DNA of 32,045 bases, taken from contig KI547037.1 in assembly GCA_000497405.1 (NCBI GenBank), positions 91,511 through 123,555 of the forward strand, written 5' to 3'. Positions 8,434 to 17,317 of this stretch are shown one piece after another. The DNA comes from Streptomycetaceae bacterium MP113-05 (GTDB lineage Bacteria; Actinomycetota; Actinomycetes; Streptomycetales; Streptomycetaceae). Positions within the stretch are counted from its first letter, which is position 1. Each line of letters opens with the position of its first letter. The translations under genes and the position numbers were made by a program. The notes below the pieces were generated by a model. It saw only the letters and a program-made list of their open reading frames with translations. It was not told where the DNA came from and did not search any database.

Positions 8434-10029
8434 ATGAACCGAAAGATCCTGGCACTGCCTGCCCTGGCAGGGCTGCTCGTGCCCACCCTGGTGGCCTGCG
8501 GAGGTGTGGACGGTGGTGGCTCCGGCGGCGACACCATCGCCGTGGGAACCACGGACCAGTTCACCGTCAGCGAGGACACTCCGGCGCCCTTCGACCCCGC
8601 CGCCGGCTACGACATCGCCTCCTGGAACGTCATGCGCAGCACCTTCCAGACTCTGCTGCGCCCTCCGCGTTCGGGCACCGAGCCGGAGCCGGAGGCGGCC
8701 CGCGAGTGCGAGTTCACCGACGAACAGGGTGAGCAGTACCGCTGCACCCTGCGGGAGGGCGTGAGCTTCTCCAACGGGAACGACCTCACCGCCCAGGATG
8801 TTGAGTTCTCGGTCAAGCGGATGCTCGACATCGGCGCCGAACTCGGCCCGGCATCCCTTCTCGGCAACGTGGACGAGGTGCGGGCCACCAGCGACACCGA
8901 GGTCGTCTTTCACCTCAAGAAGCCCGACGCCACCTTCCCGTACAAACTCGCCACCCCCGCCGCGGCGATCGTGGACAGCGAGACCTACCCCCGTCGCGGG
9001 TACCTCGAAGGTGTGAAGGTCGTCGGCTCCGGGCCCTACGTGCTGGAGTCCTACGACGTCTCCGACGGCGTCGGCGTGTTCGTGAGGAACCCCGACTACA
9101 AGGGCACGCTCGAGGTCAAGAACGACCGCATCGAGCTGCGCAGCTTCGACAGCGCCGAGAAGATGGAGAAGGCGCTGAAGAACGGCGGGATCGACGTCAT
9201 GAACCGGACGATGACGCCCCGCCAGATCAACAGGCTGGAGACCTCGGGCGACGACGCGATCGACATCGTCGAGTCGTCCGGCCAGGAGATCCGCTACCTC
9301 GTCTTCAACACCGACGACCCCACGGCCGGCCGACTCGCCGTGCGCAGGGCCGTCGCCCAGGTCGTCGACCGCAAGGGACTGGTGCGCGACGTCTACGAGC
9401 GCACCGCCGAACCGCTCTACTCGCTCGTGCCCAGCGGCCTCATCGGCCACCGCAACTCCTTCTTCAACGCCTACGGGGAACCCGATCCGGCAGCAGCCCG
9501 GAGAACCCTGCTCGAAGCCGGGGTCGACACCCCGGTGCGGCTCACCCTGCACCACACCACCGACCACTACGGTGCCGTGACGGAGCAGGAGTTCGAGGAG
9601 CTGCGCAGCCAGCTCAACGCCACCGGCCTGTTCCAGGTCGATATCAAGGGCACCCCGTGGGAGAAGTACCGCCCCGCGGCAGCCGAAGGGACCTACGGCG
9701 TCTACGGCTTCGGCTGGTTCCCCGACTTCCTGGATCCGGACAACTTCGTCGCGCCGTTCTTCACTCGGGACAACTTCCTCAAGACCCCCTACGTCAACGA
9801 GGAGATCCGGGAGGAGCTCATCCCACAGGCCCGCCGCGAGACGGAACGGGTCCAGGCGGCAGACGAGTTCGGCAGGGCTCAGGACATCATCGCCGAGGAG
9901 ATGCCGGTGCTGCCGCTCTGGCAGGGCAAGCAGTACATCGCCGCCCGCGACGACATCACCGGCGTCGAATGGGCGCTCAACTCGGCCTCGGTGCTCCAGC
10001 TGTGGGAACTGAGCCGAGGCGTGAGCTGA
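8434..10029 (+). CDS. ABC transporter substrate-binding lipoprotein, family 5 (oligopeptide type)
   Basis: Extracytoplasmic solute receptor of 531 residues, anchored in the membrane by a lipidated cysteine. The signal peptide is short, with the lipobox LVAC ending at Cys22 and a Gly/Asp-rich linker after it. The mature part follows the OppA/DppA family: an early segment in which the protein is dissected into tested solutes (VSFSNGNDLTAQDVEFSVKR), a central RAVAQVVDRKGLVRDVY region, and a C-terminal region ending with PLWQGKQYI. The ATG is preceded by GAGGGAG. No permease or ATPase gene is adjacent: the next gene runs the other way after a terminator. It is therefore an orphan receptor that presumably works with components encoded elsewhere. 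Solute unknown. Confidence 0.9.
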   Translation: MNRKILALPALAGLLVPTLVACGGVDGGGSGGDTIAVGTTDQFTVSEDTPAPFDPAAGYDIASWNVMRSTFQTLLRPPRSGTEPEPEAARECEFTDEQGEQYRCTLREGVSFSNGNDLTAQDVEFSVKRMLDIGAELGPASLLGNVDEVRATSDTEVVFHLKKPDATFPYKLATPAAAIVDSETYPRRGYLEGVKVVGSGPYVLESYDVSDGVGVFVRNPDYKGTLEVKNDRIELRSFDSAEKMEKALKNGGIDVMNRTMTPRQINRLETSGDDAIDIVESSGQEIRYLVFNTDDPTAGRLAVRRAVAQVVDRKGLVRDVYERTAEPLYSLVPSGLIGHRNSFFNAYGEPDPAAARRTLLEAGVDTPVRLTLHHTTDHYGAVTEQEFEELRSQLNATGLFQVDIKGTPWEKYRPAAAEGTYGVYGFGWFPDFLDPDNFVAPFFTRDNFLKTPYVNEEIREELIPQARRETERVQAADEFGRAQDIIAEEMPVLPLWQGKQYIAARDDITGVEWALNSASVLQLWELSRGVS

Positions 10030-10040
10030 CCCGACCTGCG

Positions 10041-10080
10041 CACTGAGGAGCGTGCGAGGGCGTGGACACGCTCCTCAGTG
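10041..10080. terminator. Bidirectional terminator hairpin
   Basis: CACTGAGGAGCGTG (10041-10054) is perfectly repeated in inverse at 10067-10080, giving a 14-base-pair stem with a 12-base loop. It sits between two convergent genes and includes the stop codon (10075-10077) of the response regulator, so it can serve both transcripts. Confidence 0.85.
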
Positions 10081-10746
10081 AGCGCCCGGCCGCACCAGGC
10101 CGCTCTCGTAGGCGTACACCGCCGCCTGTACGCGGTCCCGCAGGCTCAGCTTCGTCAGCACGTGCCCCACATGCGTCTTGACCGTCGTCTCGCTCACGAA
10201 GAGGTCCGCCGCGATCTCCGCGTTGGACAGCCCGCGGGCCACCAGCTTCAGCACCTCCACCTCACGTTCGGTCAGCGTCTGCAGAGTGTCCGGCACCGGC
10301 TCGTCGCCGGACGGAAGTCGTCCCGCGTACTTGTCCAGCAGGCGCCGCGTGACGGACGGGGCGAGCATCGCCTCTCCCGCAGCGACCACCCGGATGGCCT
10401 GCACCAGCTCTCCCGCCGGGGCGTCCTTCAGCAGGAAACCGCTGGCTCCGGCGCGCAGCGCCTCCACCACGTACTCGTCCAGGTCGAAAGTCGTCAGCAC
10501 CAGCACCTTCGCCGGGCCGTCCTTCTCCGGACCCGTGATCTGACGCGTCGCCTCCACACCGTCCATCCGGGGCATCCGAATGTCCATCAGGACGACGTCC
10601 GGCTGCAGCGCCCGCACCTGGTCCAGCGCCTGCAGGCCGTCACCGGCCTCGCCGACCACGGCCAGATCGCTCTCCGCCTCCAGGATCATCCGGAATCCGG
10701 TGCGCAACAACGGCTGGTCGTCGACCAGCAGTACGCGGATGGCCAC
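10075..10746 (-). CDS. NarL/FixJ-family response regulator
   Basis: Two-component response regulator of 223 residues. The receiver domain (1-120) has the acidic pair Asp9/Asp10, phospho-acceptor Asp55 (in LMDIRMPRMDG), Thr85/Thr86 and Lys107, so phosphorylation should be possible. The C-terminal LuxR-type helix-turn-helix (about 155-215, LTEREVEVLKLVARGLSNAEIA) binds DNA. The GTG start at 10744-10746 has GAAGGGA upstream. No histidine kinase lies next to it, so it is an orphan here; the partner and targets are unknown. It lies 52 bases downstream of the RecB-like nuclease gene on the same strand and may be co-transcribed with it. Confidence 0.92.
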   Translation of the reverse strand: MAIRVLLVDDQPLLRTGFRMILEAESDLAVVGEAGDGLQALDQVRALQPDVVLMDIRMPRMDGVEATRQITGPEKDGPAKVLVLTTFDLDEYVVEALRAGASGFLLKDAPAGELVQAIRVVAAGEAMLAPSVTRRLLDKYAGRLPSGDEPVPDTLQTLTEREVEVLKLVARGLSNAEIAADLFVSETTVKTHVGHVLTKLSLRDRVQAAVYAYESGLVRPGAH

Positions 10747-10798
10747 GTCGGTCCCTTCGCCGGGCGGTCAGGCTGACGCCCTCATTCTCGCCCAGCAC

Positions 10799-11818
10799 TC
10801 AGAGTCCCGGAGGGGCGACCCCCTGCGTCCGCGCGGACTCCGCACCGGCCGAGCCGGTCGGACGCCGCGACTCCGGCACGTCCCCGGCCTTCGCGTCGGT
10901 CCGGGTGTCCGGCTCGGGGCCGGCGTCCTGCCCGTCCGCGGAACACTCCTCCCGCGGCTCCGGCAGCCGCGGCTGCACCGAGATCGGATACGGCGGGGGA
11001 GTACCCCCGAACTCCGGACAGTGCGCCTGGTGATCGCACCAGGCGCACAACCTGCTCGGCCTGGGCCGCCAGTCCCCGGTCTCCGTCGCCCGCCGGATGG
11101 CCTCCCACAGGGCCAGCAGCTTCCGTTCCACCGCCCGCAGGTCCGACTCGCCCGGGTCGTACGTCAGTACGTCGCCGCTGCCCAGGTACACCAACTGCAG
11201 TCGTTGCGGGACGGCGCCACGCAGCCGCCACAGCACAAGCGCGTAGAACTTCATCTGGAACAGTGCCCCGGCGGCGTACTCCGGGCGCGGCGCCTTACCC
11301 GTCTTGTAGTCCACGATGCGCACCTCGCCCGTCGGAGCGACGTCCACCCGGTCGATGATGCCGCGCACCCGCAGGCCCGACTCCAGCCGGGCCTCCACCC
11401 GAAGCTCCCGCTCCGCCGGTTCCAGACGCGTCGGGTCCTCGAGCGAGAACCAGCGCTCCACCAGGCCCTCGGCCTCCGCCAGCCACCGCGCAAGTTCGTT
11501 CCCGTCCGCCGGTCCCGGTGACCCGTCCTCACCGGCCTGCTCCGGGAACAGCGCCGCCAGCTCCGGCCGGCGGGCCAGCAGCCGCTCCCACTCCCGCACC
11601 ACCATCGCCCGCGCCCGCGGCGCGCTGCGCTGCGCAGCCGGCACATCGAACAGGCGTTCCAATACCGCGTGCACCACCGTCCCCCGGGTGGCCGCGGCCG
11701 ACGGTTTCTCCGGCAGCCTGTCGATCACCCGGAAGCGGTACAGCAACGGGCACTGCATGAAGTCGCCTGCCCGCGACGGCGACAACGAGTCGGGGGCGGT
11801 GACGGCGGCGTCTCTCAT
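10799..11818 (-). CDS. RecB/Cas4-like PD-(D/E)XK nuclease with Fe-S cluster motif
   Basis: A 339-residue nuclease of the RecB exonuclease family. Motifs: a conserved histidine in GTVVHAVLE, the metal-binding Asp in RGIIDRVDV, and the core DYKTGK. Four cysteines, Cys23 (QCPLLYRFR) and a late CAWC-x5-C group, match the 4Fe-4S arrangement of AddB and Cas4. The acidic, Pro-rich last 60 residues look disordered. Such genes commonly neighbour the Pup-proteasome locus of actinobacteria; the function there is unclear, with DNA-end processing in repair the usual guess. The start is uncertain: a TAGGGT box (11832-11827) fits a leaderless transcript beginning near the ATG at 11818, while a GTG two codons earlier is also in frame. 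Confidence 0.85.
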   Translation of the reverse strand: MRDAAVTAPDSLSPSRAGDFMQCPLLYRFRVIDRLPEKPSAAATRGTVVHAVLERLFDVPAAQRSAPRARAMVVREWERLLARRPELAALFPEQAGEDGSPGPADGNELARWLAEAEGLVERWFSLEDPTRLEPAERELRVEARLESGLRVRGIIDRVDVAPTGEVRIVDYKTGKAPRPEYAAGALFQMKFYALVLWRLRGAVPQRLQLVYLGSGDVLTYDPGESDLRAVERKLLALWEAIRRATETGDWRPRPSRLCAWCDHQAHCPEFGGTPPPYPISVQPRLPEPREECSADGQDAGPEPDTRTDAKAGDVPESRRPTGSAGAESARTQGVAPPGL

Positions 11819-11943
11819 GGCCACCGACCCTACGACCCGCCACCGACATCATGACGCATACCATCGACTTCGTACGCTCCCACGCTGCATGATCGAGTGA
11901 CAGCGGCCGTGCGGGGCGCGAGAACGGCGGCAGAGAGGAACCC

Positions 11944-13218
11944 GTGGCGGACACGGACAACGGCGAACCGCGTGACGACGACTCCGGCCGGGCGTCCCGG
12001 GCGAACACGACGCCGACCATGCCGGGCGGCCCGGGCGGCTCCGGACGCCGCGACCCCCGGCGCCCCCGGGGCGCCGGAGGCGGCATTCTGATGGGTCGCC
12101 CCTTCGGCGTGCCCGTCTACGTCGCCCCCAGCTGGTTTCTCGTCGCAGCTCTCATCACCTGGGTCTTCGGCGGTCAACTCGACCGGGTCCTGCCTGAACT
12201 CGGCGGCACCCGCTACCTCATCGCCCTGTTCTTCGCGGTGGCCTTCTACGCCTCCGTGCTCGTCCACGAACTCGCCCACACCGTCGCCGCGCTTCGCTTC
12301 AAACTCCCCGTACGCCGCATTCAGCTGCAGTTCTTCGGCGGCGTCTCGGAGATCGAAAAAGAGTCCGAGACGCCCGGCCGCGAATTCGTCCTCGCCTTCG
12401 TCGGCCCCCTCCTCTCACTCCTCCTGGCCGGTGCCTTCTACGCAGGCATGCAGGCCGTGGAACCGGGCACCGTCCCCGGCGTGCTGCTCGCCGGCCTGAT
12501 GATCTCCAACCTGATCGTCGCAGCGTTCAACCTGCTCCCCGGTCTGCCGCTGGACGGCGGCCGCATGCTGCGCGCCGTCATCTGGAAGGTCAGCGGCAAG
12601 GCCATGACCGGCACCGTCGCCGCCGCCTGGACCGGTCGTGCGCTCGCCGTGGCCGTCCTCATCGGCCTTCCCCTCGTCACCCACGCCGGCGGCTACACCG
12701 ACGAGGGCGCGGGGGGCGTCGACACCCTCACCGACGCGCTGCTCGCCGCGATCCTCGCCGCCATCATCTGGACCGGAGCCGGCAACAGCCTCCGCATGGC
12801 CCGCCTCCGCGAACGCCTTCCCGATCTGCGCGCCCGAAGGCTCACCCGCCGTGCCGTACCCGTGGAGAACGACACCCCGCTCTCCGAAGCCCTCCGTCGC
12901 GCCAACGAAGTCGGCGCCCGTGCCCTCGTCGTCGTCGACGCCCACGGCGATCCGCTCTCCCTGGTACGCGAGACGGCCATCGTCGGCGTCCCCGAGCACC
13001 GGCGGCCCTGGGTGGCGGTCAGGGCCCTCGCTCAGGAACTCAAGGACGGGATGCGCGTCTCCGCGGAACTCGCCGGCGAAGACCTCCTCGACCACCTCCG
13101 GTCCGCACCCGCCACCGAATACCTCGTCGTGGAGGAGTCCGGCGAGATCTACGGCGTACTGTCGACCACCGACGTCGAGAAGGCGTTCGTCGCCGCGATG
13201 GCGAAGCCCTCGGCCTGA
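11944..13218 (+). CDS. Site-2 protease-like M50 metallopeptidase with CBS domains
   Basis: Intramembrane zinc metalloprotease of 424 residues. The cytoplasmic N-terminus (about 1-50) is Gly/Arg/Pro-rich. A transmembrane segment then carries HELAH at 108-112 (His108, Glu109, His112), and a later segment has NLLPGLPLDGGR, which supplies the third zinc ligand. Two or more additional hydrophobic segments and a C-terminal CBS pair (about 300-420) follow, which suggests nucleotide sensing. The family cleaves membrane-bound substrates such as anti-sigma factors; the target is unknown. The GTG at 11944 has GAGAGG upstream. It diverges from the RecB-like gene across a short shared promoter region and is followed closely by trmI. 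Confidence 0.9.
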   Translation: MADTDNGEPRDDDSGRASRANTTPTMPGGPGGSGRRDPRRPRGAGGGILMGRPFGVPVYVAPSWFLVAALITWVFGGQLDRVLPELGGTRYLIALFFAVAFYASVLVHELAHTVAALRFKLPVRRIQLQFFGGVSEIEKESETPGREFVLAFVGPLLSLLLAGAFYAGMQAVEPGTVPGVLLAGLMISNLIVAAFNLLPGLPLDGGRMLRAVIWKVSGKAMTGTVAAAWTGRALAVAVLIGLPLVTHAGGYTDEGAGGVDTLTDALLAAILAAIIWTGAGNSLRMARLRERLPDLRARRLTRRAVPVENDTPLSEALRRANEVGARALVVVDAHGDPLSLVRETAIVGVPEHRRPWVAVRALAQELKDGMRVSAELAGEDLLDHLRSAPATEYLVVEESGEIYGVLSTTDVEKAFVAAMAKPSA

Positions 13219-13268
13219 CCAGGCACCTGCCCCCACTGCCCCGGACGCGCCGCCGCACCGGCGCCCGA

Positions 13269-13280
13269 TAGGGTGAGGCC
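13269..13280 (+). promoter_or_regulatory. Predicted -10 box of trmI (leaderless transcript)
   Basis: TAGGGT at 13269-13274 ends six bases before the ATG at 13281. This spacing places the transcription start at or beside the A of the start codon. There is no well-placed strong ribosome binding site, which also fits a leaderless mRNA. No -35 is clear. Confidence 0.45.
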
Positions 13281-14174
13281 ATGTCCGAACCGACCGGTGC
13301 CGCCCGCCGTCGCGGGCCCTTCAAGGTCGGGGACCAGGTCCAGCTCACCGATCCCAAGGGACGCCTCTACACGATCACGCTCGAAACCGGGAAGAGCTTC
13401 CACACCCACAAGGGTGCCTTCCCGCACGACGAGCTGATCGGCGTTCCCGAGGGCAGTGTCGTCCGTACCACCGGAAACGTCGCGTACCTCGCGCTGCGCC
13501 CCCTGCTCCCCGACTATGTCCTGTCCATGCCACGCGGCGCCGCCGTCGTCTACCCCAAGGACGCCGGCCAGGTACTCGCCATGGCCGACATCTTTCCCGG
13601 CGCGCGAGTCGTCGAGGCCGGCGTCGGCTCCGGCTCCCTCAGCACCTTCCTGCTGCGCGCCGTCGGCGACCACGGCATGCTCCACTCCTACGAGCGCCGG
13701 GACGACTTCGCCCAGATCGCCGCGCGGAACGTCGAACGCTACTTCGGCACCCCGCACCCGGCTTGGACTCTCACGGTGGGCGACCTGCAGGACAACCTCT
13801 CCGACACCGACGTCGACCGCGTCATCCTCGACATGCTCGCCCCCTGGGAATGCCTCGACGCGGTCTCCAAGGCGCTCGTCGCCGGCGGCATCCTCTGCGC
13901 CTACGTCGCCACCACCACCCAGCTCGCCCGCACCGTCGAGACCATCCGCGAGCACGGCACCTTCAACGAGCCTCAGGCATGGGAGACCATGGTCCGCAAC
14001 TGGCACGTCGAGGGCCTCGCCGTGCGCCCCGACCACCGGATGATCGGCCACACCGGTTTCCTGCTCAGCGCCCGCCGCCTCGCCGACGGCGTCGAGCCTC
14101 CGCTGCGCCGGCGCCGCCCCTCCAAGGGCGCCTACGGCGCCGACTACTCCGGCCCCGGCTCCGGCAGCCGCTGA
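13281..14174 (+). CDS. trmI: tRNA (adenine-58-N1)-methyltransferase
   Basis: Methylates N1 of adenosine 58 in the T-loop of tRNAs, using S-adenosylmethionine; bacterial and archaeal TrmI works as a homotetramer. The protein has 297 residues. The N-terminal beta-rich domain (about 14-75) contains KTHKGAFPHDELIG-like residues, and the Rossmann-fold methyltransferase domain has the AdoMet loop VVEAGVGSGSLS at 110-121 and the later motif DRVILDMLAPWE. The Arg/Gly-rich C-terminus is variable in the family. From memory it lies next to the proteasome ATPase gene in many actinobacteria, as here. A strong hairpin follows the stop. Confidence 0.94.
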   Translation: MSEPTGAARRRGPFKVGDQVQLTDPKGRLYTITLETGKSFHTHKGAFPHDELIGVPEGSVVRTTGNVAYLALRPLLPDYVLSMPRGAAVVYPKDAGQVLAMADIFPGARVVEAGVGSGSLSTFLLRAVGDHGMLHSYERRDDFAQIAARNVERYFGTPHPAWTLTVGDLQDNLSDTDVDRVILDMLAPWECLDAVSKALVAGGILCAYVATTTQLARTVETIREHGTFNEPQAWETMVRNWHVEGLAVRPDHRMIGHTGFLLSARRLADGVEPPLRRRRPSKGAYGADYSGPGSGSR

Positions 14175-14197
14175 ACGACCGGCCTCCGCCGCACACC

Positions 14198-14229
14198 GAC
14201 GCCGCAGCCCGCTACCGGGCTGCGGCGTC
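14198..14229 (+). terminator. Strong hairpin terminator after trmI
   Basis: A perfect 14-base-pair stem (14198-14211 with 14216-14229) closed by the tetraloop CTAC, 24 bases after the trmI stop. No T-run follows, as is usual in Streptomyces. Confidence 0.85.
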
Positions 14230-14290
14230 CTGCATTCCGGAGGGCGGCACGCGCCGGCGCACCCGACTGCACGCTGACCGGGCCCCGCCG

Positions 14291-14319
14291 TTACCCCCCG
14301 ATGTGACCTGTGGCACCAT
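14291..14319 (+). promoter_or_regulatory. Possible promoter of the secreted protein gene
   Basis: TTACCC (14291-14296) and CACCAT (14314-14319) are 17 bases apart, in front of a gene with a CAGGAG ribosome binding site. The match to consensus is partial. Confidence 0.3.
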
Positions 14320-14362
14320 TCTGGCACCTCCGCAGCCACAGCTCCCCCAGGAGACCACCCGC

Positions 14363-14944
14363 GTGCAGCCCACGGCCAGCCCGGACGCCCTTCCGCACAC
14401 CCGCACCCGTCTCGTCCACTGGGCGGCCACCGCGGTCGCCCTCGCCGCCGTACTCGCGGTTTCCGCCGTGGCCCAGCCTCCCGACGCGCTGGCCGGCCCC
14501 GCCGCAGGTACCGGAACGGGTCCAGACGCCGCCCAGGCCCGCTACCCGATGGACTGCGGCCCCGGACTGCCTCAGCCGGCCGTCGCCGTGCTCGCCGCCG
14601 CTTCAGCCGACTTCGACGACGACGAGCACGCCGAAACCGTCGCCCTCGTGCGCTGCAAGGCCCCCGCAGGTACCCCGCCCAGCGGCATCTACGTCCTCAC
14701 CCACCCGGTCGAGCCCGGCGGGCCCCCGCAGATCGTCGAGACGCTCCTGTCGCCGAAGGAGGGCATGAGCGCGCAGGACTTCACCGTCAGCGAACGAGGC
14801 AGGCGGAAGATCGCCGCCACGCTGCTGGGATACTCCTCGCCCGATGTCCCCCGCTGCTGCCCCGACCAGCAGCGCAAAGTGACCTGGGAGTGGCGGGAAG
14901 GCCGCTTCGACCTCGTCCCGGAGCCCGTGGCACAGAGCATCTGA
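14363..14944 (+). CDS. Secreted hypothetical protein with Asp-rich FG-GAP-like loop
   Basis: A 193-residue protein I do not recognise as a named family. The N-terminus has basic residues followed by a hydrophobic stretch (about 19-38) and a likely signal peptidase site near residue 45, so export is likely. The mature part holds a short DFDDDEHAETVAL segment that resembles the calcium-binding loop of FG-GAP/VCBS repeats, and four cysteines (including a CC pair near the C-terminus) that could form disulphides outside the cell. The frame is open further upstream, but the GTG at 14363, with CAGGAG about 12 bases before it, begins the signal peptide. Hairpins flank the gene on both sides, so it is probably monocistronic. 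Function unknown. Confidence 0.75.
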   Translation: MQPTASPDALPHTRTRLVHWAATAVALAAVLAVSAVAQPPDALAGPAAGTGTGPDAAQARYPMDCGPGLPQPAVAVLAAASADFDDDEHAETVALVRCKAPAGTPPSGIYVLTHPVEPGGPPQIVETLLSPKEGMSAQDFTVSERGRRKIAATLLGYSSPDVPRCCPDQQRKVTWEWREGRFDLVPEPVAQSI

Positions 14945-14950
14945 GACCCC

Positions 14951-14977
14951 CGGGGCCCCGCGAAGCGGCGGGCCCCG
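14951..14977. terminator. Terminator hairpin between convergent genes
   Basis: CGGGGCCC (14951-14958) pairs with GGGCCCCG (14970-14977), and the loop between them contains a further small hairpin. It separates the secreted-protein gene from the convergent ferredoxin gene. Confidence 0.75.
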
Positions 14978-15002
14978 AAGGCACCCCCGGCGGCCCGGGT
15001 CG

Positions 15003-15290
15003 TCACTCGGCGTCAGGACCGTGAACCTCCGCCCCGTCCGAAACCCGGCGTACATGGATGCACTCGCCGGGACACTCCACCGCGGACGCCTGCACGTCCT
15101 TCAGCAGCGGCAGCGGCACGGGCGCCGTGGCCCCCTTGTCCTGCAGCAGCTCGTCCCCGGAGTCCTTCACATACGCCAGACCGTCGATGTCCAGCTCGAA
15201 GACCTCCGGCGCGTACTGTGCGCAGATGCCGTCGCCGGTGCACAGATCCTGGTCGATCCAGACCTCGAGTGCTTCGTTTCCGGTGCTCAT
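15003..15290 (-). CDS. Ferredoxin (3Fe-4S type)
   Basis: Small soluble electron carrier of 95 residues. The cluster motif is CTGDGIC (Cys17 and Cys23, a C-x5-C spacing), with a later ECPGEC group near residue 75. This fits the single-cluster 3Fe-4S ferredoxins that Streptomyces uses to feed electrons to cytochromes P450, although no P450 gene is in the window. The protein is acidic, as such ferredoxins are. The reading frame continues upstream, but the ATG at 15288-15290 starts the conserved part; an AAGGAG lies 13-19 bases upstream. It diverges from arc across a 250-base region and converges with the secreted-protein gene. Confidence 0.88.
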   Translation of the reverse strand: MSTGNEALEVWIDQDLCTGDGICAQYAPEVFELDIDGLAYVKDSGDELLQDKGATAPVPLPLLKDVQASAVECPGECIHVRRVSDGAEVHGPDAE

Positions 15291-15470
15291 GCTGCCGCCT
15301 GCCGCTCCTTCGATCGCGACGAAGTGGCGAAACAGCGCCACCCCGGACGGGTGTTGACCGTTCCGACGATACAACCGGGCCGTTCCGCACGTTTGCGGGT
15401 GGGTATTCCACAGACGTGAGAAGGCGCGCAAGGGTGAAGATCGGACACACCCCGCCGTCTTTGTGATCTA

Positions 15471-15484
15471 GGGGTTTCAACCCC
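15471..15484. repeat. Inverted repeat over the arc -35 region
   Basis: GGGGTT and AACCCC, separated by two bases, form a 14-bp near-palindrome that overlaps the GTTTCA element of the predicted arc promoter. It could be an operator. No regulator can be named. Confidence 0.35.
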
Positions 15485-15502
15485 CTCCCGTGCAGGTAGG
15501 GT
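15474..15502 (+). promoter_or_regulatory. Predicted arc promoter
   Basis: GTTTCA (15474-15479), a 17-base spacer and TAGGGT (15497-15502) precede arc. Transcription would start near 15509 and leave a leader of about 30 bases with a strong ribosome binding site. The pattern GTTTCA-N16-GTAnnGT recurs in front of pafA. Confidence 0.5.
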
Positions 15503-15539
15503 CAGAAACGTCCAGCTCCCCCTGGAGGAGGTGAGGACC

Positions 15540-17306
15540 GTGGCAGCCCACGACGACGACACGAACCGCGGCATCCGGTCGGGTCGAGAATTCGACGACC
15601 CGTCCGGCGAGGTCGCCCGTCTCGAGCAGGAGATCGCCGTCCTGCGTCGGAAGCTCGCCGACTCTCCGCGAAACACTCGGATTCTCGAGGAGCGGATCGT
15701 CGAGTTGCAGACGAACCTGGCCGGCGTGTCCGCCCAGAACGAACGCCTCGCAGGCACGCTCCGCGAGGCCCGAGACCAGATCGTGGCCCTGAAGGAAGAG
15801 GTCGACCGGCTGGCCCAGCCGCCGGCCGGTTTCGGGGCCTTCCTGCAGTCGAACGAGGACGGCACGGCCGACATCTTCACCGGGGGGCGCAAGCTGCGGG
15901 TGAACGTCAGTCCGAGCGTGGACCTCGAAGAGCTCCGCCGCGGCCAGGAGGTCATGCTCAACGAAGCGCTCAACGTGGTCGAGGCCATGGAGTACGAGCG
16001 CGCCGGGGACATCGTGACACTCAAGGAAGTGCTGGAGGACGGCGAGCGCGCCCTGGTCGTCGGCCACACCGACGAGGAACGCGTCGTCCGGCTCGCCGAA
16101 CCCCTGCTGCAAGCCACCCTGCGTGCCGGCGACGCCCTGCTCCTGGAGTCCCGCTCCGGATACGTCTACGAGATCGTGCCCAAGAGCGAGGTCGAGGAAC
16201 TCGTCCTCGAAGAGGTCCCCGACATCGACTACCACCGCATCGGCGGACTCGGCGGCCAGATCGAGTCCATCCGCGACGCGGTCGAGTTGCCGTACCTCTA
16301 CCCCGACGTCTTCAAGGAGCACGAGCTCCGCCCGCCCAAGGGAGTCCTGCTCTACGGCCCGCCCGGCTGCGGCAAGACCCTCATCGCCAAGGCCGTCGCC
16401 AATTCCCTCGCCAAAAAGGTCGCCGAAGTCACCGGCAAGCCCCAGGGGAAGAGCTACTTCCTCAACATCAAGGGCCCCGAGCTGCTCAACAAGTACGTCG
16501 GCGAAACCGAACGGCACATCCGTCTCGTCTTCCAGCGGGCCCGGGAAAAGGCCAGCGAGGGTACGCCCGTCATCGTCTTCTTCGACGAGATGGACTCCCT
16601 CTTCCGCACCCGGGGATCCGGAGTCAGCTCGGACGTGGAGAACACCATCGTCCCCCAGCTTCTCTCCGAGATCGACGGGGTGGAGGGCCTGGAGAACGTC
16701 ATCGTCATCGGCGCCTCCAACCGTGAGGACATGATCGACCCCGCGATCCTCCGGCCGGGCCGACTCGACGTGAAGATCAAGATCGAGCGCCCCGACGCCG
16801 AGGCCGCGCGGGACATCTTCTCCAAGTACCTCGTCTCCACCCTGCCGCTGCACCCCGACGACCTCGCAGAACACAGCGGCGACCCGGTCAGCACGGTCGA
16901 CGGCATGATCCAGTCGGTCGTCGAGCAGATGTACGCTGAATCGGAGGAGAACCGTTTTCTGGAGGTCACCTACGCCAACGGTGACAAGGAAGTCCTCTAC
17001 TTCAAGGACTTCAACTCCGGAGCGATGATCCAGAACATCGTCGACCGAGCGAAGAAGATGGCCATCAAGGCCTTCCTCGACCAGAACCAGAAGGGTCTGC
17101 GCGTCTCCCACCTGCTCGCCGCCTGTGTGGACGAGTTCAAGGAGAACGAGGACCTTCCGAACACCACGAACCCCGACGACTGGGCCCGCATCTCCGGCAA
17201 GAAGGGCGAGCGGATCGTGTTCATCCGCACCCTCGTCACCGGGAAACAGGGCGCGGACACGGGCCGCTCCATCGACACGGTGGCCAACACCGGACAGTAC
17301 CTGTAG
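15540..17306 (+). CDS. arc: Proteasome-associated AAA ATPase ARC/Mpa
   Basis: Hexameric ATPase that recognises pupylated proteins, unfolds them and feeds them to the 20S proteasome. The product is 588 residues. A coiled coil that binds Pup covers about residues 20-70, two OB-fold domains cover about 75-230, and the AAA domain follows, with Walker A GPPGCGKT at 273-280, Walker [10 protein letters not shown], and the second region of homology around [15 protein letters not shown]. The extreme C-terminus is GQYL, with the penultimate tyrosine that docks into the proteasome alpha ring. GTG at 15540 is chosen because GGAGGTG ends six bases upstream; a GTG at 15531 overlaps that site. First gene of the Pup-proteasome locus here. 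Confidence 0.97.
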   Translation: MAAHDDDTNRGIRSGREFDDPSGEVARLEQEIAVLRRKLADSPRNTRILEERIVELQTNLAGVSAQNERLAGTLREARDQIVALKEEVDRLAQPPAGFGAFLQSNEDGTADIFTGGRKLRVNVSPSVDLEELRRGQEVMLNEALNVVEAMEYERAGDIVTLKEVLEDGERALVVGHTDEERVVRLAEPLLQATLRAGDALLLESRSGYVYEIVPKSEVEELVLEEVPDIDYHRIGGLGGQIESIRDAVELPYLYPDVFKEHELRPPKGVLLYGPPGCGKTLIAKAVANSLAKKVAEVTGKPQGKSYFLNIKGPELLNKYVGETERHIRLVFQRAREKASEGTPVIVFFDEMDSLFRTRGSGVSSDVENTIVPQLLSEIDGVEGLENVIVIGASNREDMIDPAILRPGRLDVKIKIERPDAEAARDIFSKYLVSTLPLHPDDLAEHSGDPVSTVDGMIQSVVEQMYAESEENRFLEVTYANGDKEVLYFKDFNSGAMIQNIVDRAKKMAIKAFLDQNQKGLRVSHLLAACVDEFKENEDLPNTTNPDDWARISGKKGERIVFIRTLVTGKQGADTGRSIDTVANTGQYL

Positions 17307-17317
17307 AGACGGACCGA

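Noticed and set aside
8162..8437. 91-codon open frame before the binding-protein gene
   Set aside because: No ribosome binding site, Cys/Arg-rich composition typical of shadow frames, and it overlaps the probable promoter.
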